Shown: piece by piece, positions 1 through 8,420 of the stretch
How positions within the stretch are numbered: the stretch's first letter is position 1
Layout: each line of letters starts with the position of its first letter
Origin: Bacteroidales bacterium
GTDB taxonomy: Bacteria > Bacteroidota > Bacteroidia > Bacteroidales > WCHB1-69
Reading direction: 5' to 3'
Assembly (NCBI GenBank): GCA_012838875.1
Contig: DUOL01000237.1
Span: 1 to 22,414 of the forward strand
Length of the DNA: 22,414 bases
Position numbers and translations under genes: made by a program
The notes under the pieces: model-generated
The model's database searches: none
What the model saw: the letters and a program-made list of their open reading frames with translations, nothing else
What the model was told of the DNA's origin: nothing

Positions 1-140
1 CCTCCAAGTCCGCAGGAAGGAGCTATGAATAGCATAGTCGAAAAAGGAGCTTCTAAAGGCGCTCTTTTTCTCCTTGCTCTTCAAAGCTCCTTCCTTTGCG
101 GGCTATACGGCTGCGCCCTCACGCAGCCAAATTGCTCGTA
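1..140 (-). repeat. GC-rich palindromic repeat, family A, copy 1 (truncated by window edge)
   Basis: Bases 1-124 are the reverse complement of 21062-20939 with the same length (124 bp) and only scattered mismatches. The centre is an imperfect long palindrome: the arm around GGAAGGAGCT pairs with AGCTCCTTCC. The head end (GCGTGAGG read on the minus strand) lies near 117-124, and a looser match (ACGAGCA) extends to about 140. The tail of the element, seen complete in copy 2, would lie to the left of base 1. The element is much richer in GC than the surrounding AT-rich sequence. It carries no credible gene. Confidence 0.85.
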
Positions 141-233
141 CAGAGCCATTTAAGTTTAAAATGAAAAGCGGAAAGTAAAAAAAATAATATGTATAACAAA
201 AAGTGTATAAAACTCAAGGTTTAATATTTCTGC
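141..233. other. AT-rich spacer between repeats A1 and B1
   Basis: About 90 bases of A-rich sequence separate the head ends of the two divergently oriented repeats. No gene, clear promoter or RNA structure was seen here. With 421-463, which is also AT-rich and gives a T-run on the minus strand past the phosphatase gene, it accounts for the non-repeat part of the first 463 bases. Confidence 0.6.
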
Positions 234-420
234 ACGAACAGGTTGGCTGCGTGAGGCGCTTAGGTGGAAAGCCCGCAAGGGCGGAAGCCGCTGGGGACGC
301 GGCGGCAAAAAAGCGAGCTTGTAAGCTCTTTTTGCCGCCTTGCGTCCCCACGGCTTGTGCCCGCGGACTTGAAACCGGGCGCCGACCCGTGAGCGACAGC
401 GAACGGGACACGCCCTAATT
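234..420 (+). repeat. GC-rich palindromic repeat, family B, copy 1
   Basis: The core at 249-416 starts GCGTGAGG and ends CACGCCCT, followed by AATT. A long imperfect hairpin fills the middle: GGGGACGC (293-300) and GGCGGCAAAAA (301-311) pair with TTTTTGCCGCC (328-338) and GCGTCCCC (342-349). The apex is close to the self-complementary AGCTTGTAAGCT. A second small hairpin lies in the tail (CCCGT/ACGGG). A near-identical inverted copy lies at 18735-18899. The head extends left to ACGAACA at 234-240. The element sits just beyond the 3' end of the hisS/phosphatase unit and could also stop transcription. Open frames here are by-products of GC richness. Confidence 0.9.
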
Positions 421-463
421 ATAATTAAAAAAAAATATAAACTTTTATCGAGAAATAATGATT

Positions 464-934
464 TTATTGAAGATGTTGATTAACAATATTTTCGCAAGCA
501 TCCTCCAATAAATCTAAAACAAAATTAAAATCTTTTTCATTTCCGTAATACGGGTCAGGGACAAAAGTAAAATCGTGTTTTGTGAAGTAGACATCAATTT
601 TTTGAATCTTTTTAAGAGCCTCCTTATTAGGCGCTTTTCGCTTTAAATCGGCTATATTTTGATTGTCCATGCCAATAATGATATCAAAATATTCAAAGTC
701 TTCTTTTGTAATTTGACGGGCGATACTATCGACTTTATAGCCACGCAACGAGCCATACTTACGCATTCTATCGTCAGGAAGTTCACCACCGTGATAGTTC
801 ATTATTCCTGCGGAATCTATTTCAAAAAGATGCTCAAGTTGCCGAGCTTCGACCTTTTTTTTCATTATCGCTTCGGCTGCAGGCGAACGACAAATGTTGC
901 CCAAACAGACAAAGAGGATTTTTTTCATTTTCAT
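464..934 (-). CDS. Low-molecular-weight protein tyrosine phosphatase
   Basis: The 156-residue product is a cytoplasmic phosphatase expected to hydrolyse phosphotyrosine (or a related phospho-ester) through a phosphocysteine intermediate. The P-loop C-x5-R is complete and N-terminal (C10, R16, in VCLGNICRSPAAE). The general acid is in the DPYYG motif (D127). Length and motif order match the family (about 150-160 residues). The start ATG (934-932) overlaps the hisS stop as ATGA, which suggests translational coupling. An internal ATG at 928, giving MKKILFVCLG, is also possible. In this phylum such enzymes are sometimes linked to capsule or exopolysaccharide tyrosine kinases, but no kinase is present here, so the substrate is unknown. 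Transcription runs out toward repeat B1. Confidence 0.92.
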   Translation of the reverse strand: MKMKKILFVCLGNICRSPAAEAIMKKKVEARQLEHLFEIDSAGIMNYHGGELPDDRMRKYGSLRGYKVDSIARQITKEDFEYFDIIIGMDNQNIADLKRKAPNKEALKKIQKIDVYFTKHDFTFVPDPYYGNEKDFNFVLDLLEDACENIVNQHLQ

Positions 935-2286
935 AATTTATATTCTAAGAGTTGTGTGATAGTAACTTTTTTTTGTTCTCCCGTTTGCATATTCTTCAGG
1001 GTGAAACAATTTTCTTTTATTTCATTTTCACCTGCCATAATAACAAATGGAATCGCTTTATTATTAGCATAATTGAGTTGTTTTCCAATTTTAACGTTGT
1101 CGGGATAAAGCTCGCAAGTTATATTTGCATTTCTTAATTGTTGCACCGCTTGTAGCGCATAAAGTTCCTCTTTTTTTCCAAAGTTAATAAAAAGAACTTT
1201 AATGGGGGTGGTCAAAGAAGTAGGAAATCCGTCACATTCCAGAAGAATATCATAAATTCTTTCCGCTCCGTAAGAAATTCCAACGCCGGACATATTTTTT
1301 AGTCCGAAAATGCTGGTTAAATCATCATAACGCCCTCCTCCGGCTACACTTCCCATCGCTACTTGCTTACACTTAACTTCAAAAATCGCTCCGGTGTAAT
1401 AATTCAACCCTCTTGCGAGAGTAAACTCAATCTCAACGGGCGTAGAAATCGTTAGTGCATCTACATACGAAAGCATAGAACGAAGTTCATCAATACCTTT
1501 TCGTCCAATTTCACTATTTATAAACATTTTTTCGAGAAAATCAAGTTTTTGCTCATTCGTTCCCGAAAAATCGAAAAAGGGCATTAACTTATTGATAGAT
1601 GAGTCGGTTAGCCCGTTATCTTTAAGTTCATTGAGTACACCTTCTCTTCCTATTTTATCTAATTTGTCAATTGCCGTACAAATCGTCGTTATTTTATCGG
1701 GTTCGGAAATAATTTCGGCGATACCGGAAAGGATTTTTCGGTTATTAACTTTTATAACCGTATCAAGTTTGAACGCATTAAACACCTCATCAGTAATTTT
1801 GATAAGCTCTGCTTCGTTCAGCATGGAGTTAGAGCCAATAACGTCAATATCACATTGATAAAATTCGCGATATCTCCCTTTTTGCGGGCGATCGGCACGC
1901 CAAACAGGTTGCATTTGATAACGTTTGAACGGAAATATCAACTCATTTTGATGTTGCACTATGAACCGTGCAAAAGGAACCGTTAAGTCGTAACGTAGCC
2001 CCTTTTCGCATATAAGTGGAGTGAGCTGTTGAGCCGTTTTATTTCCCAAATCGACATTAGCAAGAAAATCGCCGGAATTAAGAATTTTAAAAATCAACCT
2101 ATCGCCTTCTTCGCCGTATTTTCCCATTAACGTGGACAAATTTTCTATTGACGGTGTTTCAATAGGTAAATAAGCATATTTTTCAAAAATAGACCGTATC
2201 GTATTCAATATATAATTTCTACGGACCATTTCGGTCGGAGTAAAGTCACGCGTTCCTTTTGGAATGGAAGGTTTAACATTAGCCAT
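931..2286 (-). CDS. hisS: Histidyl-tRNA synthetase
   Basis: This is a class II aminoacyl-tRNA synthetase that charges tRNA-His in the cytoplasm. The 451-residue product begins with the family signature IPKGTRDF. It carries motif 2 (VWRADRPQKGRYREFYQCD, around 128-146), the histidine A motif ARGLNYYTGAIFEV in the second half and motif 3-like GVGISYGAERI, followed by an anticodon-binding domain at the C-terminus. It is slightly longer than the E. coli enzyme (424 residues), within the normal range. The ATG at 2286 gives the usual short lead-in MANVKPSIPKG. It heads a two-gene unit with the phosphatase (4-bp overlap) and is divergent from rplY, with a -7 box at 2315-2308. Confidence 0.97.
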   Translation of the reverse strand: MANVKPSIPKGTRDFTPTEMVRRNYILNTIRSIFEKYAYLPIETPSIENLSTLMGKYGEEGDRLIFKILNSGDFLANVDLGNKTAQQLTPLICEKGLRYDLTVPFARFIVQHQNELIFPFKRYQMQPVWRADRPQKGRYREFYQCDIDVIGSNSMLNEAELIKITDEVFNAFKLDTVIKVNNRKILSGIAEIISEPDKITTICTAIDKLDKIGREGVLNELKDNGLTDSSINKLMPFFDFSGTNEQKLDFLEKMFINSEIGRKGIDELRSMLSYVDALTISTPVEIEFTLARGLNYYTGAIFEVKCKQVAMGSVAGGGRYDDLTSIFGLKNMSGVGISYGAERIYDILLECDGFPTSLTTPIKVLFINFGKKEELYALQAVQQLRNANITCELYPDNVKIGKQLNYANNKAIPFVIMAGENEIKENCFTLKNMQTGEQKKVTITQLLEYKL

Positions 2287-2307
2287 ATTCCTACTTTTTT
2301 AAGAATG

Positions 2308-2315
2308 CAAAGATA
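2308..2315 (-). promoter_or_regulatory. -7 promoter box of hisS (TATCTTTG)
   Basis: Read on the minus strand, the sequence is TATCTTTG, an exact match to the Bacteroidota -7 consensus TAnnTTTG. It ends 21 bases before the hisS ATG, giving a very short leader. No convincing -33 TTTG was found at the expected spacing. Confidence 0.65.
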
Positions 2316-2352
2316 GGATTTATTTTTTATCTTTCTTTAATCGTTTTTTATG

Positions 2353-2360
2353 TATCTTTG
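2353..2360 (+). promoter_or_regulatory. -7 promoter box of rplY (TATCTTTG)
   Basis: Exact TAnnTTTG match 33 bases before the rplY ATG. The -33 region (2331-2339) has only a TTTC-like run. It is back to back with the hisS box in the 107-bp divergent intergenic region. Confidence 0.7.
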
Positions 2361-2393
2361 CAAACTTTTTTAAAAATCTTAAAAATATAAATT

Positions 2394-3008
2394 ATGAAAT
2401 CAGTATCTATTAGCGGTTCTCTTCGTGAGAACGTAGGGAAAAAAGATGCAAAAGCGCAAAGAAGCAAAGGATTAATTCCTTGTGTTCTTTATGGTGGTGA
2501 ACAACAGTATCAATTCGTAGTTCCCGAAAAACAGTTCCAAAAATTATTATACACTCCTGAAGTGCGTTATGTAGAATTGGAATTAGAAGGAAAAACACGT
2601 AATGCCATTGTTCAAGACACGCAATTCCACCCAATCACAGATAAATTATTACATGTAGATTTCCTAGAAATCATTCCCGGAAAACCGATAACAATCGCTA
2701 TTCCTGTTATAGTTACAGGAACGTCACCCGGGGTTCTTCGAGGTGGAAAAATGTCAAAAAAGGTTAGAAAGCTGAACGTTAAGGGAGAATTAGAACATAT
2801 TCCCGAACATATTACGCTTGATGTTTCCGAACTTGACATTAATGATTCTATTAAAGTAGCCGATATTGAAGTTGAAAACCTCACGATAATGGAAAAGAAG
2901 AGCAAGGTTTTACTTACTATTTCCTTAACTCGTACCACAGTAACGGAAGAAGAACAAGAACAAGAACAAGTAGAAGAAGCTGGCGAACAACAACAAGAAC
3001 AAGAATAA
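2394..3008 (+). CDS. rplY: 50S ribosomal protein L25 (long, Ctc/TL5 type)
   Basis: This protein binds 5S rRNA in the large ribosomal subunit. The 204-residue product has the N-terminal L25 domain (about 1-95; GSLRENVGKKDAKAQRSKGLIPCVLYGG is the typical opening) and the C-terminal beta domain of the long Ctc/TL5 form (about 96-182; LHVDFLEI, IPVIVTGTSPGVLRGG). It ends in a low-complexity tail of Glu and Gln (about 184-204) encoded by near-tandem CAA/GAA codons, expected to be disordered. It is a single-gene unit with its own -7 box and a strong terminator immediately downstream. No Shine-Dalgarno is visible, as usual in this phylum. Confidence 0.95.
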   Translation: MKSVSISGSLRENVGKKDAKAQRSKGLIPCVLYGGEQQYQFVVPEKQFQKLLYTPEVRYVELELEGKTRNAIVQDTQFHPITDKLLHVDFLEIIPGKPITIAIPVIVTGTSPGVLRGGKMSKKVRKLNVKGELEHIPEHITLDVSELDINDSIKVADIEVENLTIMEKKSKVLLTISLTRTTVTEEEQEQEQVEEAGEQQQEQE

Positions 3009-3010
3009 GA

Positions 3011-3036
3011 ATAACCGTTCGGTTATATCTTTTTTT
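3011..3036 (+). terminator. Intrinsic terminator after rplY
   Basis: ATAACC-GTTC-GGTTAT forms a perfect hairpin (3011-3026), followed by TATC and then seven T (3030-3036). It starts two bases past the rplY stop. The minus-strand gene ending at 3053 converges on it, but no T-run lies on that side, so it appears to serve rplY only. Confidence 0.85.
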
Positions 3037-3052
3037 GACTTTTTGTTACATC

Positions 3053-4300
3053 TTAATAAAGACGTGCAGCTACAAATTCTGTCAACCGGCAGAGTGAAGT
3101 TACATAGCTTCCGTATTCGTTATCATACCAACCCATTATTTTAGCATGCGTTACCGGAATATTCACTTCCTGTAACATAATATTAGCAGAGGTTAGTATT
3201 TCAGTTGGAACGGTTAAAAAGCCTGTTCGAGTGTGCAACTCATTACCTTCGATTACTACGGCAGCGGGGAATCCCAACATATCCATGGAAACATTTTGTT
3301 TCTCTGAATAATAGAGGAGTTTTTCGGGGTCATTTTTAGCACTGTTTCTATATAAATTTTGAATGTATTCTGCATTCAAAATAGGCGTTTTGTTCTCATT
3401 TAAGCTGGAGGTAAACGTAATATTTAAGGCAATTAAGGAGACGGTTGAAGTTGGGATTCTTATAGAATCAGCCATAAAACCAAAATTAATAACTTGCGGT
3501 AAAACTTTCTCAAGGGTTTTAGCCGAGCCGGTTGAAGAGAGAATAATGTTATTTAAAACAGAGCGATTTTTTCGCAAGTCTTTACTTCCTGAACCGGGCA
3601 CGGAGTCCAGAACACTTTGTGAATTTGTAGCAGCATGCACGGTTGAAAGCGAAGCCGTAAGCACATGTGAAGTTTCTTTATCTTCAAGTAACGGTTTCAT
3701 CATGTGCGCTAACGCCGTTGTCGTACAGCTGGCTGCTGAAATAATGTGCTGTTGAATGGGTTGGTACTCGTGATGGTTGATACCATAAATCATGGTCGGA
3801 AAAAGAGTGTCACTTTCCGGTTGCGGCTGTTTAATTTTAAAAGGGGCGCTAATTATAACTTTCTGAGCACCGGCTACTAAATGTCCTCGTAAGTCCCCAT
3901 TCCCATCAGGATTAGAAATAGTAGGATCAAGGAATTTCCCTGTACAATCGATAACAATTTGTACATTTTCCTCTTTCCAATTTAAGCGGTACGGATTTCG
4001 TTCTTTATTAAGTATTTTTATTGGGAAATTATCAATAAGAAAAAGAAGATTTTCGCGGTCTACAATTTCAATTTTACATTTTTCAAATCCGGTAGAGCCA
4101 TATAAAAAATGCTCTACCCTGCCGTAGGTGGAATCGCTACAGAGTGTTTGTAAAAGGGCTTCAGCAGATCTCCCGACTTCTCTCCCGACATTAATCACAA
4201 CACCGTCAAATTTTCTCGTTCGCAGTTGTTCCCAAAGCGTTAATTTTCCAATACGTCCTAAGCCATTAATACCTAATAATTTTTTGTCTTTTTTTTCCAT
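3053..4300 (-). CDS. Divergent long glyceraldehyde-3-phosphate dehydrogenase-like protein
   Basis: The 415-residue product has the GAPDH fold: Rossmann motif GINGLGRIGKL (10-20), catalytic Cys in SAASCTTTA (C192), active-site His in TVHAATNSQ (H222), the phosphate-binding stretch SSTGSAKTLEKVLP and the C-terminal WYDNEYGS. It is about 80 residues longer than usual, mostly in the NAD domain and before the C-terminal helix. Several signature positions differ: SNASCTTN has become SAASCTTT, and the Asp that ends the second strand and favours NAD is missing (VINVGREVG). The catalytic pair is kept, so it may still be active, perhaps with another cofactor preference or substrate. It lies 19 bp downstream of the dikinase-like gene and is the last gene of the cluster. 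A purely regulatory role is an alternative. Confidence 0.85.
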   Translation of the reverse strand: MEKKDKKLLGINGLGRIGKLTLWEQLRTRKFDGVVINVGREVGRSAEALLQTLCSDSTYGRVEHFLYGSTGFEKCKIEIVDRENLLFLIDNFPIKILNKERNPYRLNWKEENVQIVIDCTGKFLDPTISNPDGNGDLRGHLVAGAQKVIISAPFKIKQPQPESDTLFPTMIYGINHHEYQPIQQHIISAASCTTTALAHMMKPLLEDKETSHVLTASLSTVHAATNSQSVLDSVPGSGSKDLRKNRSVLNNIILSSTGSAKTLEKVLPQVINFGFMADSIRIPTSTVSLIALNITFTSSLNENKTPILNAEYIQNLYRNSAKNDPEKLLYYSEKQNVSMDMLGFPAAVVIEGNELHTRTGFLTVPTEILTSANIMLQEVNIPVTHAKIMGWYDNEYGSYVTSLCRLTEFVAARLY

Positions 4301-4319
4301 ATTATCTTAAAATTAAAAA

Positions 4320-7300
4320 TTAAATTTCTTGAATTTTAATAGGATAGTTTCCTTCGTAAATTATTCCGTTCTTACCATCAATAGCTATAGAGTCATAAAG
4401 ATTGAAGATATGTCCGTTAATAATGCATTTTTTCTCTTTTTCGTAAACGAGCATTGCATCACAATTTACAACACCTATTTTACCGAGTGTTGCTGCAGTT
4501 ACGGCAGCGTGAGACGTAGCACCTCCACGAGCAGTTAGCAATCCTTCGCACTCAAAAATTATCTCAATGTCGTCGGGTACGGTGTCAGGTCGAACTAAAA
4601 TAGCGTTTGTGTCATTCCCTTCTTTTCGCAACTTCCTAACGTCTTCCAAATCAAAAATGATAATACCGTTGAGAACTTTATTTCCGATGCCAATACCGCA
4701 GCCCACACGTTTCATATCTTTTTCGGGAGAGGCAAAAACTTCAATAGTGCTCTTATTTACAGCCGCCATATTTCGTGTTTGTAAAATATACAAGTCTTCC
4801 GCTTGCGCCGTTTCAAAAGTAAATTCAATTTCTTGGTGTGCAAATCCATGTATATCAATAAGTTCTTGAGATATCTCTTTTAATCTATTATAAATAGCGG
4901 GGAATGATGTTTCTAAAGAGAAAGGGGCGTTGTGATAATATTTTAGTCGTTGTTGTTCACCAATCGGCAAGGTATTTACGAGTCCTGCTACAATATCTTC
5001 ACCTTGGCTTAAAAACGAAAAATCGCCTGTTAAGTTTACTGAATTATTACCGCTATCGCGCATATCTTGCGTAAAGAGCACGCCTGACCCGGATTCTTTG
5101 TGCAGATTCCCAAAAATCATTTGTTGAATGATAACAGCAGTTCCCCACTCTTCGGCAATTTGCATGTGTTCACGATAAACACGGGCTCGCGGCGTATCCC
5201 AAGAGTTAAAAACGGAAATAATTGCTTTTTTTATTTGCAAAAAAGGATCGGATTCAAACTCTATATTATGGTCAATGAGTAGTTGTTTATAGGCAAAGGC
5301 AATTTCGCGCATAACGGCAGGAGAAAAGTCAAGTTTTTGAACAACTTTATATTTCCTCTTATAGTTATTAATAATCTGGTCGAAGGCATTACGTTCTAAC
5401 CCGTGCGACATACCCCATGTTTGTAATAACCGTCTATAGCAATCCCACGAAGTCCAGCCGAAATTATACTGTTTGCTCAATGCTTCCGTAATTTCATCAT
5501 TCAGACCCACGTTCAAAAAAGTGTTCATCGCACCGGGCATTGATATGGCAGCGCCCGAACGAACACTTAATAGTAACGGTTTTTGGGGATTACCAAATTC
5601 AAGTCCCGACAGAGATTCTAACTCACTAATCTGTTCTCTAATCAATACATCAATCTCTTGATTCAATGTCGGAACTTTAAGAATAGAATTTATACGTCTG
5701 AAAATTTCGGTGGTAATAACAAATCCGGGCGGTATAGGATAGTTGTTTAAAAGTAATTTTTTAAGGAAATAGGCTTTGGACCCTAAAAACACTTGATTAT
5801 CCAGAGACGGAGTCTCCTTATACAACGGACTTATTACCAATTCAGGATTATAAATCATTAAACTCTGAATTTCCGTATCAGAGAGTGTTGTCAGCTGCTT
5901 TCTTAAATTATTAAGGATATTGCCTATGAAATTATCCAAAGCCTGTATCAAAAAGGCAGAAGATAGTAATTCCCGATAGAACATTTCCGATTTTTGAATA
6001 ATAAATTTTTGAGGAATATTCTTAGTTTCCGGTTTTACTTTACGCACATGTTGCGTAATAATAATCGGTAAAAGATGCTCGTATGGGTGGATAAAGTACT
6101 TATTTATTATCTCCTTAATACTTTTATCCATAAATTGAAAAATATTGATATACTGTCTGATAGTAAAACTGCCCGAAGTTAAACTATATTGAAACATTTT
6201 TAAATTCGAGTCAAAGCCTTGATCATAAATACCGTCTAAACTTAGCCCTTCACGCAAAAGGGAAATAACGGAAAAAATATCTTTAAAAGTTTTGGCAGTA
6301 AAATACTCAGTATTAATTTCACCGATAATACGGGCAAGCAAGGTAGAGGCAATGAGCTCGAAACGAAAGGTTAGTCCTAAGGCGTCGAACTTATTTTCGC
6401 GGTAATATCCGTACATAGACGGAATACCAAAGGCAATGTGTCTTTTATGAAATACATTTTCCCACCCTTCACTAATGTTCGGGTCAAAGATTATCTCATT
6501 GAGTTGCACCATAAAAGCATAAATTTGCTTCAACGCTCCAACATCATCGTGATTGTCAAGCAGTCGTTCAAAATTCTCAATCTCCGGAGTTTTAATAAAG
6601 TGATAACGTCTTAAAATCTCTCCAATATTATTGGACTCTAAAACATATTTTTCTTTCAGCAAGCGATAAAGCTCAATAATAAGCAAAACACGTTCTTTAT
6701 CAAGCGAAGTTTGATGGTCTATGTTATTCGAAAGTTCTTCCAGTTCCTCTTTTTCTTTATGAAGTAAATCATCTAAGGAACAAGACGCGAGAGTACAAAG
6801 TTTTTGTAGCACTTCGTGTACCCCTTTTACCCATACACTTTCTACATCAATAGTAGATAAAACATTTTGTGGAAGTATCGGACGGAGTCTATTAATATTC
6901 AAATCGTACCAAAAACCGATAATTTGAAGAATAATTTGTATATGTGAGTTATTTCCTTCAGTATGTATCTGTTTACGCAAGAAATGAATTAATTTATCAT
7001 TTCTATGTGAAAGTTCGTCTATTTTGGTAGAGACATCGCGAAGTTCCCCCTCCGCCCCAATTTCGTTAAAATAGACAGGGAAAATACGGGAAAGTTGCTT
7101 AATTTGCTTGTAAAGAGAAGATATATCAGAATTTAAAAGTTGAGTAACATCTTTTTGAAAAAAATCTGTATCAAAGATAAATATTCCTCCGATTCGCAAG
7201 TTGATTATCAACGCTGAGAGCAACTTTTGCATCATCTCAGGAGCGGCTTCGAACAACTCCAACCAAACTCTTATATTTTTTATATGACAAGGATCTATTT

Positions 7301-8420
7301 TTAATTCCCATTCATCCGTTAAATAAGTGATTCCAGGATTTGTAAAGCCAAAATTGATTAACTCGTTTTCAAAATGAAGTATCAATTTTTTATTTCCGGT
7401 ATTTATAATCTCTTTTCCTAATGAAAGAATGGAATCGAGAATTAAGTTGAGATGACTCTGTTTAAAATCGTTAAAAAGGGTAAACAGCTCCGTGATTGCA
7501 TAGTCGGCATGTTCATCGACCAATTCGTTGCTAACCCGCCGTATTACGTTGTTTAAATCAATAATAAGATAATCGCGGTGAAATACCACTCCCGGTAAAT
7601 GCAAAAGGTAGAAGAGATAGGCTATTTGCTCGGTTGTTTTTTCAAATTTATTAATATTATCTCTGAGCAAATCAATAATATACGAAAAAGAAAAACCTAA
7701 TTGACAAAACTCTTCCCATGTTTTGGCTTTTTCAAAGCGACTTAGATAATCGTCAAAAAAATCGCACCCTACCGACCTTAAAACCTTTCGATAATCTTTG
7801 GACATCTTCTCTTTGTTTGCCTCATACCATTTTTCAATTTGCGTAGTCTCTTTCCAGAATAGAATATTTTCTTTGGTTAATTTTTTAATGAAGTCGGTAA
7901 CAGTATCTTTTAAATCAACATTTTGTGAAGCTGAGGCAAGACTTTTTTGAAAATATCCGATATTACTAATGTAAGCAAGCAGATTATTTTTCAAATTTTT
8001 ATCTAAGGTTTCAAAAAATTCTAATGATACATTTACATTTTTCTGAAAAATGTCATAATTCATGGAGAAAAAATCCAAGTATTTGTATATTAAATTTTTA
8101 GAAAGTTCCAAGGGGAGAGTTTCACCTAAAAGAGTATCAAAAATTTTAATAAAACTTTGAAGTACTTTACCTCTTTCATCAAGCTCCTTATAGATACGAA
8201 AATCGCTAATAGCCACGTTGACTAAAAGATTAATCACATCTTTTCGATTGGAGTATGGGTGATGAAATTCATTAAAAAATTCTACGGCACGTTTATGGAT
8301 TCCCCAATATTTTTCTGAAAGAGAAAGCAACCATTTATGTTCATCGGGAATAGTATACTTAACATTTTTTGTTTCCGAAAGATTAACTTCTAGTGCTTTA
8401 GATTTTATAATTTCATTCAT
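4320..8420 (-). CDS. PPDK-like dikinase without PEP/pyruvate TIM barrel (PEP/pyruvate-binding domain protein)
   Basis: The 1366-residue product has three parts. Residues 1 to about 865 are a long, mostly helical region I do not recognise; it has one conspicuous stretch HIAFGIPSMYGYYRENKFDA (661-680). Residues about 872-1217 are an ATP-grasp nucleotide-binding domain of pyruvate phosphate dikinase type: GSKAYFLKKL, PIPPGFVITTE, LSVRSGAAISMPGAMNT (951-967), GSGVLFT, QGEDIVAG (1139-1146) and YILQTRN. Residues about 1240-1366 are the phosphohistidine swivelling domain, LTARGGATSHAAV, with H1304 the expected phosphorylated His. The protein ends right after this domain, so the C-terminal TIM barrel that binds PEP/pyruvate in PPDK and PEP synthase is absent. 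Phosphate from ATP could reach H1304, but the final acceptor is unknown. Its ATG overlaps the stop of the upstream GAPDH (8417-8420, ATGA), pointing to coupled translation. Confidence 0.88.
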   Translation of the reverse strand: MNEIIKSKALEVNLSETKNVKYTIPDEHKWLLSLSEKYWGIHKRAVEFFNEFHHPYSNRKDVINLLVNVAISDFRIYKELDERGKVLQSFIKIFDTLLGETLPLELSKNLIYKYLDFFSMNYDIFQKNVNVSLEFFETLDKNLKNNLLAYISNIGYFQKSLASASQNVDLKDTVTDFIKKLTKENILFWKETTQIEKWYEANKEKMSKDYRKVLRSVGCDFFDDYLSRFEKAKTWEEFCQLGFSFSYIIDLLRDNINKFEKTTEQIAYLFYLLHLPGVVFHRDYLIIDLNNVIRRVSNELVDEHADYAITELFTLFNDFKQSHLNLILDSILSLGKEIINTGNKKLILHFENELINFGFTNPGITYLTDEWELKIDPCHIKNIRVWLELFEAAPEMMQKLLSALIINLRIGGIFIFDTDFFQKDVTQLLNSDISSLYKQIKQLSRIFPVYFNEIGAEGELRDVSTKIDELSHRNDKLIHFLRKQIHTEGNNSHIQIILQIIGFWYDLNINRLRPILPQNVLSTIDVESVWVKGVHEVLQKLCTLASCSLDDLLHKEKEELEELSNNIDHQTSLDKERVLLIIELYRLLKEKYVLESNNIGEILRRYHFIKTPEIENFERLLDNHDDVGALKQIYAFMVQLNEIIFDPNISEGWENVFHKRHIAFGIPSMYGYYRENKFDALGLTFRFELIASTLLARIIGEINTEYFTAKTFKDIFSVISLLREGLSLDGIYDQGFDSNLKMFQYSLTSGSFTIRQYINIFQFMDKSIKEIINKYFIHPYEHLLPIIITQHVRKVKPETKNIPQKFIIQKSEMFYRELLSSAFLIQALDNFIGNILNNLRKQLTTLSDTEIQSLMIYNPELVISPLYKETPSLDNQVFLGSKAYFLKKLLLNNYPIPPGFVITTEIFRRINSILKVPTLNQEIDVLIREQISELESLSGLEFGNPQKPLLLSVRSGAAISMPGAMNTFLNVGLNDEITEALSKQYNFGWTSWDCYRRLLQTWGMSHGLERNAFDQIINNYKRKYKVVQKLDFSPAVMREIAFAYKQLLIDHNIEFESDPFLQIKKAIISVFNSWDTPRARVYREHMQIAEEWGTAVIIQQMIFGNLHKESGSGVLFTQDMRDSGNNSVNLTGDFSFLSQGEDIVAGLVNTLPIGEQQRLKYYHNAPFSLETSFPAIYNRLKEISQELIDIHGFAHQEIEFTFETAQAEDLYILQTRNMAAVNKSTIEVFASPEKDMKRVGCGIGIGNKVLNGIIIFDLEDVRKLRKEGNDTNAILVRPDTVPDDIEIIFECEGLLTARGGATSHAAVTAATLGKIGVVNCDAMLVYEKEKKCIINGHIFNLYDSIAIDGKNGIIYEGNYPIKIQEI

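Noticed and set aside
203..418. Open frames of 60-70 residues on both strands through repeat B1 (and the same in B2, 18740-18943)
   Set aside because: They lie within the palindromic GC-rich repeat, where stop codons are rare by composition; both strands and copies give similar Ala/Arg/Lys-rich peptides. They are repeat by-products, likely to be misannotated as hypothetical proteins.
1592..1858. Open frames opposite hisS, rplY, the GAPDHs, the dikinase and metG
   Set aside because: Each is antisense or out of frame to a protein with clear family motifs, and none has recognisable motifs of its own.
4320..8420. Annotation as genuine pyruvate phosphate dikinase or PEP synthase
   Set aside because: The C-terminal PEP/pyruvate-binding barrel is absent, so the standard reaction is not supported.
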